A stretch of DNA of 64,000 nucleotides, taken from contig NZ_FQXA01000007.1 of assembly GCF_900129835.1 (NCBI RefSeq), positions 1-64,000 on the forward strand. Reading direction: 5' to 3'. The DNA comes from Stutzerimonas xanthomarina DSM 18231 (GTDB lineage Bacteria; Pseudomonadota; Gammaproteobacteria; Pseudomonadales; Pseudomonadaceae). The notes under the pieces were generated by a model. The model saw only the letters and a program-made list of their open reading frames with translations, had not been told where the DNA came from and searched no databases. Shown one piece after another: positions 63,656-64,000 of the stretch; position 1 is the stretch's first letter, and each line of letters starts with the position of its first letter. Position numbers and translations under genes: made by a program.

Positions 63656-63706
63656 CGGCGGGGCTCCGGTTGGTGAGTGGCATTTGCAGAACAGTCTGTG
63701 CTGCGC

Positions 63707-64000
63707 TCAGTTGGTCATCCGCGCGGCCTGCCACAGCGCTGGAAGAAATACCTCGGCGACCAATACGCGCAGCTCACCCTGGCTAAAACAGGAGCGGCGC
63801 GCCCAAAGACCGGGTTGGCGGACCGCTTCCGGCAGCCATTCGGCTGGGTAGCGGCGGGCTTGCAGTGAGCCGCGCGCAAACGCCGGATCACTGAACAGTA
63901 ACTCGCCCAAGGAGCGGCTACCCAAATGCGGCAGGTCAAGCCCGGATTGCTCCAGCGCGCTGCGAGCAGTGACGCTGCGCGCGAACACCCATGGCTGCTG
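63707..64000 (-). CDS. ubiC: chorismate lyase, C-terminal part (5' end outside window)
   Basis: About 97 C-terminal codons; the frame is open to the right edge of the window. Sequence QQPWVFARSVTARSALEQSGLDLPHLGSRSLGELLFSDPAFARG and ...WARRSCFSQGELRVLVAEVFLP matches UbiC, which splits chorismate into 4-hydroxybenzoate and pyruvate, and its place before ubiA agrees. Confidence 0.92.
   Translation of the reverse strand, partial: QQPWVFARSVTARSALEQSGLDLPHLGSRSLGELLFSDPAFARGSLQARRYPAEWLPEAVRQPGLWARRSCFSQGELRVLVAEVFLPALWQAARMTN

Overview
The window looks like chromosomal DNA of a gamma-proteobacterial pseudomonad, most likely of the Pseudomonas stutzeri group (Stutzerimonas). The pointers are a high-GC sequence with codon use to match, the phoB-phoR and ubiA-ubiC blocks, a divergent serA / D-2-hydroxyglutarate dehydrogenase pair (described in P. 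stutzeri A1501), the lgt-thyA and rppH-ptsP pairs, and REP-like palindromes. I see no tRNA, phage, insertion sequence or CRISPR array. The only RNA gene is the 3' end of a 5S rRNA at the left edge, so an rRNA operon lies just to the left.

Layout. 1-6.2 kb: 5S rRNA end, a DUF2147 secreted protein, a large AsmA-family protein and an FAD dehydrogenase. 6.3-10.6 kb: periplasmic proteins (alpha-carbonic anhydrase, sorbosone-dehydrogenase-type enzyme, cytochrome c), then DUF1456 and DUF4168 genes separated by a REP-rich gap. 10.7-17.9 kb: signalling, with an NtrB/NtrC-type two-component pair, then a polyamine-binding protein overlapping a membrane GGDEF-EAL protein (an NspS/MbaA-like c-di-GMP module) and a membrane-anchored ABM-domain protein. 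18.3-21.7 kb: a PfkB sugar kinase overlapping a GH65 glycoside phosphorylase. 21.75-28.5 kb: an eight-gene, translationally coupled Mrp-type cation/proton antiporter operon with an unusual subunit set. 28.7-34.9 kb: small secreted proteins and a curli locus (csgD-csgE-csgB-csgA-csgH) without csgF or csgG.

35.0-43.0 kb is central metabolism: serA and D-2-hydroxyglutarate dehydrogenase (serine synthesis), a FAH-family enzyme, an SdiA-regulated-type protein, YegP, rpiA and ilvA. 43.0-50.9 kb carries a HAD phosphatase, rppH, ptsP, an NRDE protein, a TauE/SafE permease, lgt, thyA and an orphan ParA. 50.9-55.5 kb is a complete five-gene branched-chain-amino-acid-type (HAAT) ABC importer. 56-64 kb holds a tandem universal stress protein, a response regulator with a C-terminal extension, an M23 peptidase, a CorC/HlyC-type CBS protein, phoR, phoB (with a candidate Pho box), ubiA and the 3' part of ubiC.

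Most of this is ordinary core genome. The most interesting parts are the polyamine/c-di-GMP pair next to a GH65 locus and a non-canonical Mrp operon, the curli locus lacking its secretion pore, a secreted protein built of 15-residue repeats, and short tandem repeats (period 7 or 8) lying on or beside the stop codons of three unrelated genes.
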